Source: Pseudomonas sp. ICMP22404
GTDB lineage: Bacteria; Pseudomonadota; Gammaproteobacteria; Pseudomonadales; Pseudomonadaceae
Direction of reading: 5' to 3'
NCBI RefSeq assembly: GCF_006227205.1
Contig: NZ_VCNG01000001.1
Location: 62,001 to 126,000, forward strand
Length of the DNA: 64,000 bases
Shown here: one piece after another, positions 1 to 9,237 of the stretch
Layout: the number at the start of each line of letters is the position of its first letter
Numbering within the stretch: position 1 is the first letter of the stretch
Position numbers and translations under genes: made by a program
Notes under the pieces: model-generated
Told to the model about the DNA's origin: nothing
The model's database searches: none
Seen by the model: the letters and a program-made list of their open reading frames with translations, nothing else

Positions 1-7
1 TGGAGCC

Positions 8-2230
8 GTGTTTGGCCTGGGTTTCAGCCTGGGCAGGGCGCTGCCCGAGTGGTGGGGGATTCTGGTGGCAATCGTCGCCATCATCGGCGGGCTCGCCTGT
101 GTCAGCAAATGGGAGCGACGTCTCGGCCTGGTGTCGCCCCCTGTCAAAGGACCCAGTGCCTGGGGCGGATCCGAGCCACAACTGACTCCGGAGGGTGAGT
201 CGATCCGGACGTTCAACCACGGCGAAATCGCCATGGGCGGGCCGACCTATTGCGACTATCTGTTTCCCGATGGGGTGCTCCTGCAAGGCCTTGGTTCCTC
301 AGCGGTGTTTTCCAGCGATGGGCGTTATTTCGCCGCGCCGGTGCCGTCCCGGCAGAGCTGGGGGCTGCTCGTTCTCGACCGTCATCAACGCCGGGTCTAC
401 CGCTGCGACAACAGTGAGTTCTGGGAGCTGGACACGCTGGACCTCAACAGCCTGAGCGGTCGCTATAGCCCGTTGGTGGACAACAGTGTTCGCCAGACCC
501 GAATCGATGAACTGCTGCAAACCGCCGATGCCGCCAATCTGGTGCCCGTTGCTGATCTCTGGCTGGAGCCTGGCAGTTATCCGGACAATATTGCGCACAC
601 CTTCGAACGGCGCTCCGCTGACGGACAACAATGCCTGATAGGTGACATCGTCTTGCCCCCGGCTTTTCGCGATCTGCCCCAGCCTTTGGAACCATTGCGT
701 TCACCGCGTTATGCCATCAGCGTCAATGGACAACCGTCAGCCCTGCTGATGGCTGCCAACACAGCATTGGTATGGAGCACCGATCAGCGCGCGCTGGTGT
801 GTCAGGCCCAGGAGCACACCGAGCATCCGAGCGGCGACCGCTACTGGTTGTGGCAAGTTGATCAGGGCTGGCGGGCACTGCCTTCGCCGTGGGTGAAGCG
901 TGAGGCCGAACCCTCTTTTTATTGGCATGACGTGTCGGGCCTCGACGCGCACCATGTACATATCGAGTCGTACCTCGACTACCCGCGTCCATCCCTTGGC
1001 CGCTATGGCTATCGCCTCGACAGCATCCACAGCGATACCGAAATCCAGGCGGGCCATGACGCCCAAGGTCGGGTGCAGGTCGCCGAGTTTCAATTGACCC
1101 GGATGAGCATTGCCATGCCATTGGACAGTCAGGGCCGGCGAGGTGAGTCGTTCATAGCGACGCAGCCGATGCTGGACGGTATCTGCGCGCATCTGATCTG
1201 GCTCTGCGACAACAACGAGGGGCTGGGGGCTTATCGCTGTCAGATCGGTGACTGGCAGTTGCCCGGGCGTTGGTTACTGGATCATCGAGTCTCCGACTGC
1301 GGCCGTTACCTGGCGCTGTTGCCTTTTGCAGACTCGATGACAGTCGCCACTCACGCCGCCGTTGTCGACGTGAAGGCGCGATGCCTTCTGGAGGGCCCCT
1401 CCATGTGGGTGGCCCGCCTACTCGATTTCCGTGATGGCCTGCTGAGCCTGGCGGCGATCATCGGCCGTCTGGATCAGAACCTGAACGGCAACGCACTGCA
1501 GCGCTTCAATGTGCCTGCGCCGAACGTCGGTAGCGATCCTTCGTTCTTTCATCCCGATGCGCAATCCCGTCTGTTCTACACCACCGTGGAATTGCAGGTG
1601 AGCGATTCACAGTTATGCCGTGTTGCCCCTTGGCGCCTGGTGGATCGACCGCAGGTTGCCATTGCCGAGGGCGACTTCATCCAGCCCTCTCCCACCCACC
1701 AGGATGCCGCCTGGCTGTTCGGCAGCGAGACGGAATATGCCGACAGTTGGGTTCGTGCGAATACGCCGCAGCTCGGAGGCCATCTGTTGACCGCATCCGG
1801 TTGCGCGTTGAGTGACCTTGCGCCCTCGATGATCTGGTCACCGGATGGCCGCTATCTCGCGCTGACCCGCATGGCCACCGATGTGACAGAACTTTGTGGA
1901 AGCTATCGCGGCTGGCAGTTGCTGCTACTCGATGTTCAAGCGCACACGCTACGGGTGCATTCGCAATGGTTGGGCAACCGTCCGCTGTTTGAAGGTTTCG
2001 ACGACCAGCAGGTGCTCATACGCTGTTTTGAACGGGATTGGGAAGCGGAGGACGACGAGGACCCTGGTTCTATCCAGTCATTGCCATTGGCGCTATTGCT
2101 GCAACTGCCCGTTGAACAGCTGGTCTGCCAGGACGGTTTCTGGCTCAGGGCCTCGCACTTACATCTGGCGCCGTACTGGCAAGCGTTGGCGTTACCTGCC
2201 ATCCACTATTTCGAGCACAGGAGCCTATAA
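8..2230 (+). CDS. Large hypothetical protein with one N-terminal membrane segment and propeller-like strips
   Basis: I do not recognise this gene. It starts with GTG at the very edge of the window, so the true start could lie upstream. The 740-aa product has one hydrophobic segment near residues 15-32 (WGILVAIVAIIGGLACV) and then a long soluble region. Two strips, SSDGRYFAA near residue 100 and WSPDGRYLALTR near residue 605, look like the SPDGRYLA signatures of TolB/PD40-type beta-propeller blades, so an anchored propeller-like domain is possible. The gene ends 14 bases before the AsnC-type regulator and may be co-transcribed with it. Function unknown. Confidence 0.75.
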   Translation: MFGLGFSLGRALPEWWGILVAIVAIIGGLACVSKWERRLGLVSPPVKGPSAWGGSEPQLTPEGESIRTFNHGEIAMGGPTYCDYLFPDGVLLQGLGSSAVFSSDGRYFAAPVPSRQSWGLLVLDRHQRRVYRCDNSEFWELDTLDLNSLSGRYSPLVDNSVRQTRIDELLQTADAANLVPVADLWLEPGSYPDNIAHTFERRSADGQQCLIGDIVLPPAFRDLPQPLEPLRSPRYAISVNGQPSALLMAANTALVWSTDQRALVCQAQEHTEHPSGDRYWLWQVDQGWRALPSPWVKREAEPSFYWHDVSGLDAHHVHIESYLDYPRPSLGRYGYRLDSIHSDTEIQAGHDAQGRVQVAEFQLTRMSIAMPLDSQGRRGESFIATQPMLDGICAHLIWLCDNNEGLGAYRCQIGDWQLPGRWLLDHRVSDCGRYLALLPFADSMTVATHAAVVDVKARCLLEGPSMWVARLLDFRDGLLSLAAIIGRLDQNLNGNALQRFNVPAPNVGSDPSFFHPDAQSRLFYTTVELQVSDSQLCRVAPWRLVDRPQVAIAEGDFIQPSPTHQDAAWLFGSETEYADSWVRANTPQLGGHLLTASGCALSDLAPSMIWSPDGRYLALTRMATDVTELCGSYRGWQLLLLDVQAHTLRVHSQWLGNRPLFEGFDDQQVLIRCFERDWEAEDDEDPGSIQSLPLALLLQLPVEQLVCQDGFWLRASHLHLAPYWQALALPAIHYFEHRSL

Positions 2231-2244
2231 CATGCCTACCACCG

Positions 2245-2727
2245 ATGCCCGCGCCGGAGCCCACCTTGTCTGACACCCGCCCTCCCGTCCTCGACGAAAT
2301 CGATCGCCAATTGATTGCCGCCCTGCAAATCAATGCCCGGGAAAGCGTCGCCATGCTCGCTCGGCAACTGGGCATCGCCCGAACGACCGTGACCTCGCGG
2401 CTGGCCCGGCTGGAAAAAACCAAGGTGATTACCGGCTATGGCGTGCGCCTTGGACAGCGGGTGATCGATGGCGGCCTGCAGGCTTACGTCGGCATCAAGG
2501 TCCAACCGCGCTCCGGCAAGGATGTGCTACGGCGTTTGAGCGCCATGGCCCAGGTCCAGCAGTTATGCGCGGTCAGTGGCGAGTTCGATTATGTGGCCTG
2601 GCTGCGCACGGATTCGCCGGAACAGCTGGATCAGTTGCTGGACCAGATCGGCAGCGTGGACGGCGTGGAAAAGACCACCACCTCCATCATCCTCAGCAGC
2701 AAAATTGATCGGGGGCAGCCGGTCTAG
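2245..2727 (+). CDS. AsnC/Lrp-family transcriptional regulator, probable regulator of davBA
   Basis: A 160-aa protein with the Lrp/AsnC layout. An N-terminal winged helix-turn-helix (residues 15-65, LDEIDRQLIAAL then ARQLGIARTTVTSRLARLEK) is followed by a RAM/ligand-binding domain (residues 75-150, with the AVSGEFDYV segment typical of the effector region). Family members bind DNA as octamers or dimers and sense amino acids. It lies 280 bases upstream of the lysine monooxygenase gene on the same strand, so control of lysine catabolism is the natural inference, but it is not shown. ATG at 2245 is used; ATG at 2232 is out of frame, and a TTG at 2266 is an alternative start. Confidence 0.9.
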   Translation: MPAPEPTLSDTRPPVLDEIDRQLIAALQINARESVAMLARQLGIARTTVTSRLARLEKTKVITGYGVRLGQRVIDGGLQAYVGIKVQPRSGKDVLRRLSAMAQVQQLCAVSGEFDYVAWLRTDSPEQLDQLLDQIGSVDGVEKTTTSIILSSKIDRGQPV

Positions 2728-2747
2728 GGCTGTGCCACCCGAATCAA

Positions 2748-2837
2748 TGTGGGAGCGAGCCTGCTCGCGATAGCTTCAGTCCAGCCACCATCTACCTGGG
2801 CTGACAAACCGCTATCGCGAGCAAGCTCGCTCCCACA
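2748..2837. repeat. REP pair (inverted)
   Basis: Two REP copies in inverted orientation: TGTGGGAGCGAGCCTGCTCG from 2748, and its complement ending GCTCGCTCCCACA at 2837. They are separated by about 35 bases of unrelated sequence. They lie between the AsnC-type regulator and davB. The remainder of this gap (2838-3006) is relatively AT-rich and must hold the davB promoter; a TATACT hexamer at 2961-2966 is a possible -10, but I see no good -35. Confidence 0.9.
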
Positions 2838-3006
2838 AGGAAGTGCGCTTCGTCATTACGACTTTTAAACGCATCAAAATGACGTTTAATAATTCATAAC
2901 GACGACACATTGCGTCTTATTAACGTGTTTAACGCGCTCTAGAATGGCCGGCATCTTTCCTATACTCAGACGCGAGTCAGCGTCGAGTCGCCCCTCAAGG
3001 TCAGCC

Positions 3007-4689
3007 ATGAACAAGCACAATCGCCACCCAGCAGACGGTAAGAAGCCCATCACCATTTTCGGGCCGGATTTTCCTTTCGCCTTTGACGACTGGATCGAGC
3101 ATCCGGCCGGTTTGGGCAGTATTCCGGCTGACAATCTCGGAGCGGAGGTGGCGATCGTCGGGGCCGGGATCTCTGGCCTGGTGGCGGCGTACGAACTGAT
3201 GAAGCTGGGCCTCAAGCCGGTGGTCTACGAGGCGTCGAAAATGGGCGGGCGGCTGCGCTCGCAGGCGTTCAATGGCGCCGAAGGGATTGTTGCCGAATTG
3301 GGGGGGATGCGCTTCCCGGTGTCGTCCACGGCGTTCTACCACTATGTCGACAAGCTGGGGCTGGAAACCAAGCCGTTTCCCAACCCGTTGACCCCGGCTT
3401 CCGGCAGCACCGTCATCGATCTCGAGGGCCAGACTTACTACGCGCAGAAATTGGCGGACCTTCCTGCGTTGTTCCAGGAAGTGGCCGACGCCTGGGCCGA
3501 TGCGCTGGAGGACGGCTCGCGCTTCAGCGAGATCCAGCAGGCGATTCGTGACCGTGACGTGTCGCGCCTCAAGGCGCTGTGGAACACGTTGGTGCCGCTG
3601 TGGGACGACCGCACCTTCTATGATTTCGTCGCCACCTCCAAGGCATTCGCCAAGCTCTCGTTCCAGCATCGTGAAGTATTCGGCCAGGTCGGTTTCGGCA
3701 CCGGCGGCTGGGATTCGGACTTCCCCAACTCGATGCTGGAAATCTTCCGCGTGGTGATGACCAACTGCGACGATCACCAGCACCTGGTGGTGGGCGGCGT
3801 GGAACAGGTGCCCCACGGTATCTGGAAACACGTGCCGGAACGTTGTGCACACTGGCCGAAAGGCACCAGCCTGAGTTCGCTGCACCTGGGCGCACCCCGC
3901 AGCGGTGTGAAGCGCATCGCTCGCGCCGAGGACGGCCGGTTCAGCGTGACGGACGTCTGGGGCGATACCCGGGAATACGCCGCGGTGCTGGTCACCTGCC
4001 AGAGCTGGCTGCTGACCACCCAGATCGAATGTGAAGAGGCGCTGTTCTCGCAAAAGATGTGGATGGCCCTGGACCGCACCCGCTACATGCAATCGTCGAA
4101 GACTTTTGTCATGGTCGACCGCCCGTTCTGGAAGGACAAGGACCCGGAAACCGGTCGCGACCTGATGAGCATGACCCTCACCGACCGCCTGACCCGCGGT
4201 ACCTACCTGTTCGACAACGGCGACGACAAGCCAGGCGTTATCTGCCTGTCGTACTCCTGGATGAGCGATGCGCTGAAAATGCTGCCCCATCCCGTGGAAA
4301 AACGCGTGAAGCTGGCCCTCGATGCCCTGAAGAAGATCTACCCCAAAGTGGATATCGCCGCCCGGATCATCGGCGATCCGATCACCGTTTCCTGGGAAGC
4401 CGACCCGCACTTCCTCGGCGCCTTCAAGGGCGCCTTGCCGGGTCACTATCGCTACAACCAGCGCATGTACGCGCATTTCATGCAAGACGACATGCCGGCA
4501 GAACAAAGAGGGATCTTTATCGCTGGCGATGACGTCTCATGGACACCAGCCTGGGTTGAAGGCGCGGTACAGACCTCACTCAATGCCGTGTGGGGAATCA
4601 TGAAGCACTTCGGCGGTGAAACTCACGCCGAGAACCCGGGTCCAGGTGATGTATTCAACGAGATCGGTCCGATCGCGTTGCCTGAATGA
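3007..4689 (+). CDS. davB: L-lysine 2-monooxygenase
   Basis: A 560-aa flavin amine oxidase that closely matches my memory of P. putida DavB in length and sequence (it opens MNKHNRHPADGKKPITIFGP). The enzyme decarboxylates and oxidises L-lysine with O2 to 5-aminovaleramide, CO2 and water, the first step of the 5-aminovalerate route. The FAD-binding GAGISGL motif is at residues 52-58, followed by the amine oxidase GGRLRSQAF segment. The C-terminal FAD contact region IFIAGDDVSWTPAWVEGA is intact. ATG at 3007 is preferred over an in-frame ATG at 2944 because it gives the family's usual N-terminus and has AAGG 8 bases upstream. It is followed after 26 bases by davA. Confidence 0.95.
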   Translation: MNKHNRHPADGKKPITIFGPDFPFAFDDWIEHPAGLGSIPADNLGAEVAIVGAGISGLVAAYELMKLGLKPVVYEASKMGGRLRSQAFNGAEGIVAELGGMRFPVSSTAFYHYVDKLGLETKPFPNPLTPASGSTVIDLEGQTYYAQKLADLPALFQEVADAWADALEDGSRFSEIQQAIRDRDVSRLKALWNTLVPLWDDRTFYDFVATSKAFAKLSFQHREVFGQVGFGTGGWDSDFPNSMLEIFRVVMTNCDDHQHLVVGGVEQVPHGIWKHVPERCAHWPKGTSLSSLHLGAPRSGVKRIARAEDGRFSVTDVWGDTREYAAVLVTCQSWLLTTQIECEEALFSQKMWMALDRTRYMQSSKTFVMVDRPFWKDKDPETGRDLMSMTLTDRLTRGTYLFDNGDDKPGVICLSYSWMSDALKMLPHPVEKRVKLALDALKKIYPKVDIAARIIGDPITVSWEADPHFLGAFKGALPGHYRYNQRMYAHFMQDDMPAEQRGIFIAGDDVSWTPAWVEGAVQTSLNAVWGIMKHFGGETHAENPGPGDVFNEIGPIALPE

Positions 4690-4715
4690 CACGGCCCGAA
4701 TAAAAGGAGTTGTCG

Positions 4716-5510
4716 ATGCGCGTAGCCCTCTATCAATGCCCACCGCTGCCACTGGATCCGGTCGCCAACCTGCAGCGCCTGCATCAGGTGGCGCTGGAGG
4801 CCAGGGGCGCCGATGTGCTGGTGCTGCCGGAGATGTTCATGACCGGCTACAACATCGGCGTCGACGCGGTGAATGTATTGGCCGAGGTCTACAACGGTGA
4901 ATGGGCGCAGCAGATCGGCCGCATTGCCAAGGCCACCGGCCTGGCGATTCTCTATGGCTACCCTGAGCGCAGCGAGGACGGGCAAATCTACAACTCGGTC
5001 CAGTTGATCGACGCCAAGGGCGAGCGCCTGGCCAACTATCGCAAGAGCCATCTGTTCGGTGACCTCGACCATGCGATGTTCAGCGCGGGTGATGACTCGC
5101 TGCCGATCGTGAGCCTCAACGGCTGGAAGCTCGGTTTCCTGATCTGCTACGACCTGGAGTTCCCGGAGAACGCCCGACGCTTGGCCCTGGCCGGCGCCGA
5201 GTTGATCCTGGTCCCGACCGCCAACATGCAGCCCTACGAATTCATCGCCGACGTGACGGTGCGCGCCCGGGCTATCGAAAACCAGTGCTTCGTGGCCTAC
5301 GCCAATTACTGCGGCCACGAAGGTGAATTGCAGTATTGCGGCCAGAGCAGCATTGCCGCGCCGGATGGCAGCCGTCCGGCCCTGGCGGGACTGGATGAAG
5401 CCTTGATCGTGGGGGAGCTGGACCGTCAATTGATGGAAAACTCACGCGCAGCCTACAACTACCTGCATGACCGCCGTCCTGAGCTTTACGGCGACCTGCA
5501 CAAGCACTGA
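4716..5510 (+). CDS. davA: 5-aminovaleramide amidohydrolase (delta-aminovaleramidase)
   Basis: A 264-aa nitrilase-superfamily enzyme that hydrolyses 5-aminovaleramide, the product of DavB, to 5-aminovalerate and ammonia. The Glu-Lys-Cys triad is visible: Glu39 in LVLPEMFMTG, Lys110 in NYRKSHLF, and Cys144 in GFLICYDLEFPE. ATG at 4716 is chosen over an in-frame TTG at 4710, because the ribosome site AAAAGGAGT (4702-4710) is correctly spaced for the ATG. It forms a tight operon with davB. The later enzymes of the pathway (DavT, DavD) are not in the window. Confidence 0.95.
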   Translation: MRVALYQCPPLPLDPVANLQRLHQVALEARGADVLVLPEMFMTGYNIGVDAVNVLAEVYNGEWAQQIGRIAKATGLAILYGYPERSEDGQIYNSVQLIDAKGERLANYRKSHLFGDLDHAMFSAGDDSLPIVSLNGWKLGFLICYDLEFPENARRLALAGAELILVPTANMQPYEFIADVTVRARAIENQCFVAYANYCGHEGELQYCGQSSIAAPDGSRPALAGLDEALIVGELDRQLMENSRAAYNYLHDRRPELYGDLHKH

Positions 5511-5565
5511 TTGAGAACATCCTGCAATCCGCTAGCATGAGCGCATCTCTGCCTTGGAAGCGCTC

Positions 5566-7998
5566 ATGCCGGCCCCCGATTCCCTCCGCCCCTCCACTGA
5601 AACCCTGGTCAATGGCCTGAAGGTGACATTGCGTCATGCAGCCGGTCTCAAACGCAGCGCGGCCGTGCTGCGGGTAGCCGCCGGCAGCCATGATGCGCCA
5701 TTGGCCTGGCCGGGCATGGCGCACTTCCTTGAGCACCTTTTCTTCCTCGGTACTGAGCGTTTTCCTGCGGGAGAACATTTGATGGCCTACGTGCAACGGC
5801 ATGGCGGCCAGGTCAACGCACGCACCAGCGAACGCACCACGGACTTTTTCATCGAACTGCCGCCCGCTGCCTTCGCCGGCGGACTGGACCGGTTGCAGGA
5901 CATGCTTGCCCATCCGCGCCTGGACGAAGCCGACCAGTTGCGGGAACGGGAAGTGTTGCAGGCGGAGTTCATTGCCTGGTCCCAGGACCCGGCGGCCCAG
6001 CGCCAGATTGCCCTGCTGGAAGGCCTCTCGATGGCCCACCCGCTGCGGGGTTTTCACGCCGGCAACCGTGACAGCCTGGCCGTATCGCAGCCTGAATTCC
6101 AGACGGCACTGCAGGACTTTTATCGACGGTTCTACCACAACGGCCAAATGACCCTGAGCCTGGTTGGCCCGCAAAGCCTCGATGAGTTGAGCGCTCTGGC
6201 AGAATCATTCGGCAACGACCTGCCCGCCGGCGACGTAGCTGCCCGGCAGTCACCACCGAAACTGATGGAATCGGCCGATACCGGTTATCAACAGCTCAGC
6301 GACCGTCGCCTCGATCTGCTATTCGCCTTCGAAGACCTGCCCAGCGCTTCACCCCAAGCTTTGGATTTTCTCTGCACCTGGCTGAACACCGGCAAACCGG
6401 GCGGCTTGCTGGCCACGTTGCGTCAACGTGGTCTGGCTGACAGCCTCAACACCACGCCGTTGTATGAATTTGACGGACAGGCGCTGCTGCACATCGAACT
6501 CAAGCTCGACGAGCCTCAACGGCACGACGAAATACAGCCGTTGCTGCGCGACTGGTTGGGATTTTTTGCCGCCCAGGATGACTGGGCATCCTTGCGCAAG
6601 GCGTTGACTGCCCTGCTCCATTGCCGGCAGGAGACCGCATCGGCGCTGCAATTGGCGCGCTCGGACAGTGAAAGGCGGGGACTCCCCCTGTCGGAGAACG
6701 ATCTTGTGAGGCTCAGAGAAATCCTCAGGCAGCTGCACCCTGCGACTCACATCACCGAAGCATGGCAACTGCCCGCGCCCAACCCGTTCCTGCAAACGGC
6801 CGTCGAGCCACCCCGCGCCGGTCTGATACGCGGTCAGACAAGCGCCCACCGCGGTTTGCGGACCTTCGCCCAGGACCGCTCCCGGGGGCGACGCGACCGC
6901 TCACCCATGCAATTCAGACAGGGACTGACGGAGCACCCCCGTGAAGGCGTGGTGTACCTGCGCTGGCGACTGGCGGCTCAAACGCCTCACGGTCTTCAGT
7001 CCAGGCTGGAACAGCACCTGCAGGAATTGCGAGAGGAGGCCCGGCAGGCCGGTGTTGAAGTCACCATGGAGATCTCCGGAAACCAAAGCCTGCTGAAGCT
7101 GATCGGTTTGCAGCCACCGATACCGCTGGTGCTCGAACAGGTCCTGACAAAGTTGAGGGAACCGCTGCCCAACGCTGTAGACGAAACCCCGCTGATGCCG
7201 ATTCGACATTTGTTGCAGGCGCTGGCGGATCACTGTCGACCGTCGTCTCCACCAGAAACCAGGCCACGGCCCGACAGCGACCAAAGCCTGTGGGCGACCG
7301 CCGAATGGGACGGCTTGGCCATCGGCCTTTCTGAAACAGCCCAGGGCGCCATGGGGCCTGCCCTGGCCAGGGTCCCCGGCATTGCCGCCCAGCCAGTCGA
7401 GCCGGCGCCGCTCTTGGCGCAGCGTATCTGGCACAGGTTGCCGACCCAGGGCGACGAGCAGGCCGTGTTGCTGTTTTGTCCGACACCCACCCTGGCGTTG
7501 CCCGACGAAGCCGCCTGGCGATTACTGGCACAGCTGTGTCAGACGCCGTTCTACCAACGCCTGCGGGTCGAGTTGCAGCTGGGCTACGCGGTGTTCAGCG
7601 GATTGAGGCAGATCGATGGGCAAACCGGTCTGCTGTTCGGTGTCCAGTCGCCCAGCGCCTCGGCGACTGAATTGATCACGCACATGGAACAGTTCCTGGA
7701 AGCGCTACCGCAACTGATCCGACAGATCGACGATTCGACCTTGCTCGGCCAGCAACGGGCACTCGCCTCCCAGTTCCACAGCGACACCCTGCCCTGCGCC
7801 CAAGCGGCCGAACTGCTTTGGCAGGGTAAACTGGCCGGCCGCCCGTCGGATTACCTTGAGCAACTTTGCGATGCGGTCGCCGGACTGAATCGCGAGCAAT
7901 TGCTCGATGCCGCCCGACGCCTGATCGACGCCGAAGGTGGCCGGTATTGCCTGAGCAACGGTGTTTGCCCGGATGAACATTGGCACATAGCGAAATGA
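5566..7998 (+). CDS. pqqF: PQQ biosynthesis M16-type zinc peptidase PqqF
   Basis: An 810-aa inverzincin of the M16 (insulinase/pitrilysin) family. The inverted zinc motif HFLEH is at residues 53-57, near the N-terminus as in PqqF. The partner glutamate lies in the REREVLQAEF segment about 75 residues on. PqqF is thought to cut the modified PqqA peptide to free the Glu-Tyr moiety for PQQ assembly. The C-terminal half is divergent, as usual for PqqF. ATG at 5566 fits a GGAAG ribosome site better than the TTG at 5554. The gene lies 157 bases upstream of pqqA, an arrangement common in pseudomonads. Confidence 0.93.
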   Translation: MPAPDSLRPSTETLVNGLKVTLRHAAGLKRSAAVLRVAAGSHDAPLAWPGMAHFLEHLFFLGTERFPAGEHLMAYVQRHGGQVNARTSERTTDFFIELPPAAFAGGLDRLQDMLAHPRLDEADQLREREVLQAEFIAWSQDPAAQRQIALLEGLSMAHPLRGFHAGNRDSLAVSQPEFQTALQDFYRRFYHNGQMTLSLVGPQSLDELSALAESFGNDLPAGDVAARQSPPKLMESADTGYQQLSDRRLDLLFAFEDLPSASPQALDFLCTWLNTGKPGGLLATLRQRGLADSLNTTPLYEFDGQALLHIELKLDEPQRHDEIQPLLRDWLGFFAAQDDWASLRKALTALLHCRQETASALQLARSDSERRGLPLSENDLVRLREILRQLHPATHITEAWQLPAPNPFLQTAVEPPRAGLIRGQTSAHRGLRTFAQDRSRGRRDRSPMQFRQGLTEHPREGVVYLRWRLAAQTPHGLQSRLEQHLQELREEARQAGVEVTMEISGNQSLLKLIGLQPPIPLVLEQVLTKLREPLPNAVDETPLMPIRHLLQALADHCRPSSPPETRPRPDSDQSLWATAEWDGLAIGLSETAQGAMGPALARVPGIAAQPVEPAPLLAQRIWHRLPTQGDEQAVLLFCPTPTLALPDEAAWRLLAQLCQTPFYQRLRVELQLGYAVFSGLRQIDGQTGLLFGVQSPSASATELITHMEQFLEALPQLIRQIDDSTLLGQQRALASQFHSDTLPCAQAAELLWQGKLAGRPSDYLEQLCDAVAGLNREQLLDAARRLIDAEGGRYCLSNGVCPDEHWHIAK

Positions 7999-8089
7999 TC
8001 ATTACAGCGTCTGCAATGAGCTTTCTCGGAGAATCGAGGCGTGGAATTTTGTTTAATTTAGTAACATAGCAGCCTAAGCATCTGAACAT

Positions 8090-8118
8090 CTCCGAACGGA
8101 GGTGGACTATATGTATAG
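8090..8118 (+). promoter_or_regulatory. pqqA leader with two small inverted repeats
   Basis: In the 157-base gap between pqqF and pqqA there is a compact hairpin, CTCCG-AA-CGGAG (8090-8101). It is followed by an AT-rich dyad, CTATATGTATAG (8107-8118), 38 bases before the pqqA start codon. Either could be a regulatory site or a leader RNA structure. I could not assign a clear -35/-10 pair. Confidence 0.35.
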
Positions 8119-8155
8119 ATCTCAACCGTCCCACCCCAACCAAAGGAGTATTTCC

Positions 8156-8230
8156 ATGTCCTGGTCCAAACCCGCATATATCGACCTGCGTATCGGTTTC
8201 GAAGTCACCATGTACTTCGCCAGCCGTTAA
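8156..8230 (+). CDS. pqqA: PQQ precursor peptide PqqA
   Basis: A 24-residue ribosomal peptide, [20 protein letters not shown] followed by FASR. The Glu16-Val-Thr-Met-Tyr20 core is the conserved Glu/Tyr pair that PqqE cross-links and that becomes the PQQ skeleton. A strong ribosome site, AAAGGAG (8142-8148), sits 7 bases before the ATG. A hairpin and T-run follow directly, so pqqA is probably expressed well above the downstream genes. Confidence 0.97.
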   Translation: MSWSKPAYIDLRIGFEVTMYFASR

Positions 8231-8254
8231 TTGCTGCAGTCGGTTGAATGCGCA

Positions 8255-8288
8255 GCAAACGCCTCGGTCTCCCGGGGCGTTTTTTATT
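8255..8288 (+). terminator. Hairpin and T-run between pqqA and pqqB (likely attenuator)
   Basis: ACGCCTCGG and CCCGGGGCGT form a GC-rich stem with one wobble pair, directly followed by TTTTTTATTT. This looks like a Rho-independent terminator 25 bases after pqqA, inside the pqqA-E unit. Partial read-through would give more PqqA peptide than PqqB-E enzymes. Confidence 0.7.
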
Positions 8289-8310
8289 TCGGTTTGCAGA
8301 TGGAGCGGCC

Positions 8311-9222
8311 ATGTTCGTCCAGATTCTAGGTTCCGCCGCTGGCGGCGGTTTCCCTCAATGGAACTGCAATTGCGCCAATTGTGCAGGTTTTCGCAACGGC
8401 AGCCTGCGGGCCCAGGCGCGCACCCAGTCGTCCATCGCGATTTCCGATGACGGAGTGAGCTGGGTATTGTGCAACGCCTCTCCGGACATCCGCGCCCAGC
8501 TCCAGAGCTTCGCGCCGATGCAGCCTGGCCGTTCCCTGCGCGACACGGGCATTGGCGCGATCATCCTGATGGACAGCCAGATCGACCACACCACCGGCCT
8601 GCTCAGCCTGCGGGAAGGCTGCCCGCATCAAGTCTGGTGCACCGACATGGTCCACGAAGACCTGAGCAGCGGTTTTCCCCTGTTCAACATGCTGACCCAC
8701 TGGAACGGTGGGCTGAGTTGGAACCGCATCGAACTCGACCAGAGCTTCACCGTGCCAGCCTGCCCGAACCTGCGCTTTACCCCGCTACCCCTGCGCAGCG
8801 CCGCGCCCCCTTATTCGCCACACCGCTTCGACCCGCACCCGGGGGACAACATCGGCTTGATCGTCGAAGACCTGCGTACCGGCGGCAAACTGTTCTACGC
8901 ACCGGGCTTGGGCAAGGTGGATGGACCGCTGTTGGAGATCATGGCCGGCAGCGATTGCCTGTTGGTGGATGGCACGATGTGGGACGACGATGAGATGCAG
9001 CGCCGCGGCGTCGGCACCCGCACAGGTCGGGAGATGGGCCATCTGGCGCAGAACGGTCCCGGCGGTATGCTCGAAGTGCTGGAGCAACTGCCCGAGCCAC
9101 GCAAGGTACTTATCCATATCAACAATACCAACCCGATTCTTGATGAAGATTCACCGGAACGGGCCGAACTTGTACGCCGAAAGATTGAAGTGGCCTACGA
9201 CGGAATGAGTATTGAGTTGTAG
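8311..9222 (+). CDS. pqqB: PQQ biosynthesis protein PqqB
   Basis: A 303-aa metallo-beta-lactamase-fold protein beginning [20 protein letters not shown], the canonical PqqB N-terminus. The C-N-C-x-x-C cluster (NCNCANC, about residues 18-24) is typical. PqqB is proposed to be a hydroxylase acting on the Glu-Tyr intermediate before PqqC. ATG at 8311 has GGAGCGG just upstream. The gene follows pqqA with the hairpin in between. The gap to pqqC is unusually long because of a REP group. Confidence 0.96.
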   Translation: MFVQILGSAAGGGFPQWNCNCANCAGFRNGSLRAQARTQSSIAISDDGVSWVLCNASPDIRAQLQSFAPMQPGRSLRDTGIGAIILMDSQIDHTTGLLSLREGCPHQVWCTDMVHEDLSSGFPLFNMLTHWNGGLSWNRIELDQSFTVPACPNLRFTPLPLRSAAPPYSPHRFDPHPGDNIGLIVEDLRTGGKLFYAPGLGKVDGPLLEIMAGSDCLLVDGTMWDDDEMQRRGVGTRTGREMGHLAQNGPGGMLEVLEQLPEPRKVLIHINNTNPILDEDSPERAELVRRKIEVAYDGMSIEL

Positions 9223-9237
9223 CAAGGGTGGGATGAT

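Noticed and set aside
3001..4506. 501-aa open frame on the minus strand
   Set aside because: Antisense to davB; no start signal or motif.
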